From Struthidea cinerea (Eukaryota; Chordata; Aves; Passeriformes; Corcoracidae): a stretch of 64,000 nt of DNA. Made by a program: the position numbers and the translations under genes. Position 1 is the stretch's first letter. Each line of letters begins with the position of its first letter. The DNA is taken from NCBI GenBank assembly GCA_013397865.1, contig VZTI01000548.1, positions 70,134 through 134,133 on the forward strand, read 5' to 3'. The notes below the pieces were generated by a model. The model did no database searches. It worked only from the letters and a program-made list of their open reading frames with translations, and was not told the origin of the DNA. Shown piece by piece: positions 58,228 to 64,000 of the stretch.

Positions 58228-61200
58228 CTAAGAAATAAAAGACAAGATTACTAGTACAAGCTGTTACAGAGAAAGCTGAATATAAAAGTGCAACAATTCC
58301 CTTTACTTATTCTTCCCAAGAACACCCCCTTCCTACACACATTATCCACTATTGCCAGGAACTTATTTTTCAGGAAGAGAAATGCCAACAACATAACTTT
58401 CTCAGATGTCTCAAGAAATTAGCAAATTCAGCTGTGTTACACTTCATACTTAAATCTATCCCACTACAGCTCACTTTTTAAAAGACCAAGAATAACGAAT
58501 GCTTATTAATAGGAATGAGCTGCCTGCAGGCTCTGGGTCTGCAATACAACATTACTTCCACAAATGCACAGCCACAGAGGTAAAGTCTGCATTTGCAACA
58601 GGACACAAAGGACTTTGAGCAAAACTAATTTGAGACATATTTAAACATACCTATGACACTTTTTAAAAAAACCCTGGTTTTCAGTACATTTTTTAAAAAT
58701 ACATATGACTTGCCATCAAATTCTTAGGAAAAAGATCAAAGTATTTGCTTTAAGAGTATTAACAATTAGAGGCTCTAATGACCAACAGAAAAGAGTTTGA
58801 GTACTACAGGTCCTTCTTTCAGAAATCAGCATCTAACTGATGCCAGTTACGTCTGTTTACTCATTAAGACTGCTGCAGTATTCCAGCCAAGCATCAGCTT
58901 CAAAATGCCAACAAGAAACAAGGTACCACAACACCTCTGAAAGTTAAGTTTCCTCAAACTTTAACCACACTCTTCCATAAAAACATTTTAATGTGAAATA
59001 GAGACCAAGGCAATAGTTCTACAAGATGGAATATGTTGATCCAAACAGCTTCCCACCACTTTGGTGGAAGGAGAGGTTCCCATTGCCCTTGGTCCAGTAT
59101 TCCCACCTGCGCATGAACTGTTTATCTTGCACCAACTCCAGTGCCCAAGAGTTTTCCTATGAGTATAATCAATTCTCCAGCCTGCCAGCCTCCCATGCTG
59201 AGTTAGATTAGTTACTCAGCTGAAAGAGAGGTTGAGAAGTGGCAGGATCCACTGCAAAGAAAGGGGTAAGGATAAGCCATCATGCTGGCTTGCACTGGCT
59301 GCAAAAATACTGCTCAGAGTACTGGTTTGTATGGAGTCTGAGCTTAAAGGAGCAATTAGGTTCTCTTCATCCTTGTTAATCATGTGTTCCTGCAGCTTCC
59401 CTAGTGTGGGAAAGTCATTCACAACAGAAGGCTGTGACTAGGCTAGGGTGCTTAAAAAGCTTTTCAGCCAAATTTAGCTGCTCATGAAGGAGCACAGGTG
59501 TTAGTGTGGGATGGAAGAAAAAAAATGAGTGTGTTCATTCCTCTCCTGCAACAGCAGAGACTTATTTTTAACCATGAAACTGCATCTTAACAGTATATTT
59601 AAATACACCATCTAATTGTGGCAAACAGCGAAATAATTTTTACATTAAGAGAACTAAAAAATATAAACCCTGTATTTTACAGAAATGTCAACTAAATGGT
59701 TACTAGATGTCATGCATATCATGCTGTACTTGCATGGATACTAGAATGTAATTAACATGCAATATTGATATTAATTTTCACTCATTAGCAGTAAATTGAG
59801 TATACCAGCACTCAGGTAATGCTAAAATATGCTAAAGAGCTTATCATACTAATTAAACAAAAGCTATATGTGCAGATGTGGTAGAAAGTATTAAGGATGG
59901 TCTTCCATTACACTAAACCTTCCTTTTATTTACTGGAAGGCAGGAAAAAAAACCACTTCTGATGTAACTTCCTTGTGGAAGCTTTAATTTGGCTTTTAAC
60001 TTAGTATTTATTCAACAGAAGAAATCTCTGCTTATTTCCAAAAGACTGTGAAAAAACATGGTGTATTACCATGTCCAACATGTATTCTCACAATTTGATA
60101 TTTAATCTTATACACACTAAGAACAAAACACCTCAGACATTTTAAGAAGAAAATATTTTCCAACCTCTTCCATTTTTAGCACACACACAAAGAAACACAA
60201 TTCAGATGGCTGCAGTGACCTGTGTAACAACTCTCTGTGCAACTGACCTCTATCTGTAAAACTGAAGCTGTAGCTCACTGCAGCACACAATGACCTGCTG
60301 CTCGAGGATGGTGGACTAAATTAGCTTGAAGAAGAGAAAAATGATACCAAAATTACAACCTTCATCCATGACATGTGCCTGTACTTAAAACTGACAGATC
60401 ATTCAATCACTATATCCTACAACAGTTCCCTGGATTTTGCTGTTACACTGACAACCATCAACATGCTACAGCAGCCAAAACACAAAGGAACTCTTTTAAA
60501 CCCCAAACTCATTACCTATGCAACTGTTCTACTTGGTTTAATAACAGAACAGCAAAGCTTTGGGCTTCTTGCAATATAGTGAACCATCATAATTTCAAAT
60601 GTATAACTGTCTTCATATCTTCAACCTGATACAAGGAGTATTTTTAAATTAAAATGCTTTTAACAATCTTCATGTTTAAAAAACCAAAACTAAACAATTA
60701 AACATTAAATCAAGACACCGTAGAATAATCGGCCTGGCACAGGCTTGCTGAGTCTAGAGCCCCGACTACAAAACTTAGTTTCTTACAGAAGAACTTAGAA
60801 TCTTACACAAGATTTTGATTATACTTTTGTTATTATTTGAAAGCCCCACTGAAACACTATTCCAATTTTTAACTTTTTATATCAATACTAGGTTATATAC
60901 CTACCCATACAATTACAACACATATTACTAACTATAGTGTGCCCCTTGGATGTAGTATAAGAAAACTGCTAGGAATGCCACCGTTTTTGCAGGTGGCTGA
61001 CCAAGGTTTTTCTCAAGTACAAGAATACTAAAAAGATGCCTTTCATTATCCCCTTATTTAGCCAGCTTGTAACTGATAAGCCTTCTCAGTCATTGACTGA
61101 AAGCAAAAAAAAAAAAAAACCCAAATGCAAAAATCTTCTAGAAGATTGCAAAGATAAATTGACACCATGGCAGTTGTGCAAGTTGAAGTACAAAATGCGT

Positions 61201-64000
61201 ATGTTTGGGACATTCTGGATTAATGAAAAAGACGACATTTACTTCTTCAATGTTTCCACAACTCTGCTCATACAGAATCCACAAAGAAATTACAAAATTC
61301 CAGTTCAATCTCTTTCTTCCCCACATGAAGATGAAAGTTGTATTTTAAAAATACTTTGTAACATGGAGCATTTAATGTGGTGACACACATCACAGATCAC
61401 AGTAAAAGGGTTTGCAAGGCCTTGAGTACTGAAAAAGTCCACACAAGAGGGTAGTATGCCCTAGATAACGTCTTACAAAATTCTTACTGAATCTTTCTAT
61501 GGAGGCTAGAGTCCTACCACGCCCTTAGTTCCTCTCTGTAGACAAGTTTTCCACTAGTTACTTCTTAGTTATTCCCTATTCAAGTCCAGCTGAGAAACAG
61601 TCAAAAGAGCAGCCAAATCCTGCTTATAAAGCTACCTTGACATCCTTCCTTGTCCACACTTCATAGACACTTGACAAGCCCTTCTTTAAGCAGGGATGTG
61701 AGTTCACACTGCCCTCATGCCATCACAACCATTTCAGTTTTCACGGCACAACTGTGTGGAGTAAGACAGCTGCTTAACCTCAGCAAGCTGCTTGCACTAG
61801 TGCTCTGTGAGGCCACACAGTGAAAGTGAACAGGCAGCCAGGACAAGTAACCATGATGCCTAACCCTTCCCTGATAAACACTGCCTCAGGCACAAAGCTA
61901 CCTCACAGAAAGCAGCATCTGCCTTCTGAGTGTCAGGGGGACTGTACCAATTACATGGTGAATATTCCTTCTTTCAGATCTGTGGTAAATGAGGTAAATG
62001 GAATTGTCCCAAACAAGGACGCTACCAAACCAAGGCTGCAACACCCTCCTCTATTCCTGCACTCACTCTATCATTCCAAACGCATTAATCATCTCCTAAC
62101 ATCTTAAGACTGCTTTTTTAACACCATAAGACTTTCCACCTCTCCTACTTCAGTATTTTTGCATTTTTTGGTGATTATTAATTGGTGACAGGTAAGGTAA
62201 GAGCAATAGAACAGCTACAGCTAGATTAAGTTTATTCTTTCCTTGAATTATTGAGTGGGAACCAGAAACCAGTTGCTTAGAAAGCTTAGTTTGATTTTGG
62301 ACATTTCTTTAAAAACCAGTAACATTTATAGTGCTGGGTAAACAGTACAGTAAGAGGCCTCTACAAAGTGTGGCACTCAATGACAGGTTAATGAAACAAA
62401 AGTATTCTTCTGTACCTACCACGGTCAATTTCCCTGACCAAATAAGGCATATTACACAATTGACTGCAGCAACAGGCATGTCTTGAAACTACTTCAGCTG
62501 TTCTACGATTTTTTAAAATTCTGATAGTAATTTATGCTAATGATTCTGCAATTCCAGTATAAAACCCACTGCATTCAGAACAAAAACATAAAACAAACAT
62601 CTGAAAGTCAACAACTTTAATTTTCTAAAATCTTTGTGAGTCACATGTAGTTGGAAACAGAAGGGTAAGTCGAGTACTGCAAAATCCTTCTTCAGAACAT
62701 GTCCACATGCTAAAACTATGGCAGATATCTATTTAGCATTACTTCTGGAATCAATGAATCCTATAAACAATCTTTTAATTTTTAAAAAAGCTGTAAGTAA
62801 CACCCTTATTACCCTCCCCTCAGTTTTCAACTGCAGTATTTTCTTCCTCTCCAGTTTTCTAGAGGTCATGAATTCTTCAGTATAGTTCAATTAATCAGAA
62901 ATGGGATAGTCCCAGAGAAAGTTATATTTGTATTGATGGTTTTCCTAGAATTTAGCTAGTCACCTTTCTGTGCTATTATTTTTAAGTCAAAAATAAGGAA
63001 GAATATGATCATAGGTTTTATTATGAAACAGTAGTTAAAACAATAAAAAAAAAGTATGGGCAATTTTAAGGGAAAATAATTCTTTCAAAAAGTACCTCAC
63101 TCCATGCACGTAAATTAAAACTGTACATTTTTCTACAAGATTCTACATGGCAAAACAATTACTGTACCCAAAAGGGCAAACTTCAAAACATGACAATTTT
63201 AAGCTATACCAGTGACAAACCATTGTTATATTTAAACTAACTGTTCTAATGCATACTTTATTAATTTTTATAGAACTTGACTCTGAAAACAAAAGCTAAG
63301 GGTCATGAGAAGAGTGAAAATTTCCATTATCTTCTACTTCTGCAGCAATGTCTCCAGATAATTGCTATGTTCATTTACTCTTTCTTCCTCTTTCACATTT
63401 GTAAAGGAGATGCAGCTCCTACTTCCAAAAATGGGGATTTAATATGAAGTACAATGCTGCTGGTGCCAAAATAACAAGATTTCAAAGAAAATGGAGACAA
63501 ACTACAGGAAATTTCAAAACCATGAATTTGTATTAAAAATAAACTGATCTTGCATAGATAAAACCTACCCTTTCAGTAAGTTGAAGAAGAAGGAAATCAT
63601 GAGCAATGATCACAAATAAGCAAACCTCCTTTCCTCCGCCATAAAGACCTCCCCCAACACAGGCTCAAGCTGCTGATCGTCAGTCACCCTAGAAGCACTG
63701 TCTTAGCACTGATAGCTGCTCTTCTGTAGGCTTGAACGTGCAGTCGCTCTGCCAGCAACACAGCTCCACTGCCTCTGCTGTCAACTACTGAAGCTCCCTC
63801 CTGTACTGGCAACACGGTACTGTACACTTTCAAAGACTCTCGTAACAGTAATCGACAGGTTAAGAGAAAAACATTATGTACTTTGCATTTATGCTAGATA
63901 CACGGCAAGAACATAAGGAAGTAACATTTTCCTCTTGAAGATGCAAAAAAAGCAAAAGCAGCTTTAAGCATGTGATTATCAAGAGCTACAAAACTAAGAG
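58228..64000 (-). other. PTBP3: Upstream PTBP3 intron 1 (open at window edge)
   Basis: 5.8 kb of AT-rich sequence before the start-codon exon. I found no CpG island, no convincing 5' exon and no mobile element, so the PTBP3 promoter is expected beyond 64000. All open frames are short. Confidence 0.6.

Noticed and set aside
61036..61383. 115-codon plus-strand frame with a lysine run
   Set aside because: Starts beside a poly-A tract in AT-rich intron sequence, with no recognised domain and no splice or promoter context.
1..64000. CRISPR arrays, tRNA or rRNA genes, bacterial operons, intact retroviral elements
   Set aside because: None is visible. Repeated elements are CR1, microsatellites and a minisatellite; no LTR pairs, regularly spaced repeats or tRNA-like cloverleafs were recognised by eye.

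Overview
This window reads as vertebrate, and more precisely bird, genomic DNA. It is AT-rich and intron-rich, it has one GC-rich CpG-island promoter, and it carries at least twelve fragments of the chicken-repeat-1 (CR1) LINE in both orientations. There are no operons and no prokaryotic features. An assembly gap of 562 N (17546-18107) lies inside the CpG island. Two protein-coding genes are present, both on the minus strand, and both were recognised by splicing short conserved exons in phase.

SUSD1 (about 345-17229, 3' end beyond the left edge). Exon 1 holds the start codon and a leucine-rich signal peptide. It is followed by one exon per extracellular module: three EGF-like exons (the second and third calcium-binding type), then three complement-control (sushi) exons. 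After these come one exon matching the family's Asn-Glu-Thr-Cys membrane-proximal repeat and one weaker candidate exon. All internal module exons are phase 1-1, the classic layout of exon-shuffled extracellular modules. The protein is expected to be a type I membrane protein; the membrane segment is not in the window.

PTBP3/ROD1 (35141-58180, 5' exons beyond the right edge). Thirteen coding exons join in phase, without internal stops, to 516 codons. They encode four RRM domains of the polypyrimidine-tract-binding protein family and end in the family's conserved C-terminus. A 34-nt exon matches in size and position the exon used in PTBP1/PTBP2 for autoregulatory skipping. The exon with the ATG carries a one-base disruption of the longer N-terminal isoform.

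Between the genes (about 18.5-34.5 kb) I see only CR1 fragments and AT-rich sequence, part of it probably PTBP3 3'UTR. The right-hand 5.8 kb is the 5'-most PTBP3 intron visible.

The SUSD1-PTBP3 tandem order matches human 9q31-q32 as I remember it, which corresponds largely to the avian Z chromosome. Z (or W) linkage is therefore an inference. The more interesting observations are the PTBP3 N-terminal frameshift with a stop overlapping the start codon, unusual substitutions at PTBP-invariant sites, a near-perfect 39-bp hairpin in a PTBP3 intron, a perfect 60-bp tandem duplication, a third sushi domain in SUSD1, and a 25-bp minisatellite next to SUSD1 exon 1. I found no wholly new biological system.
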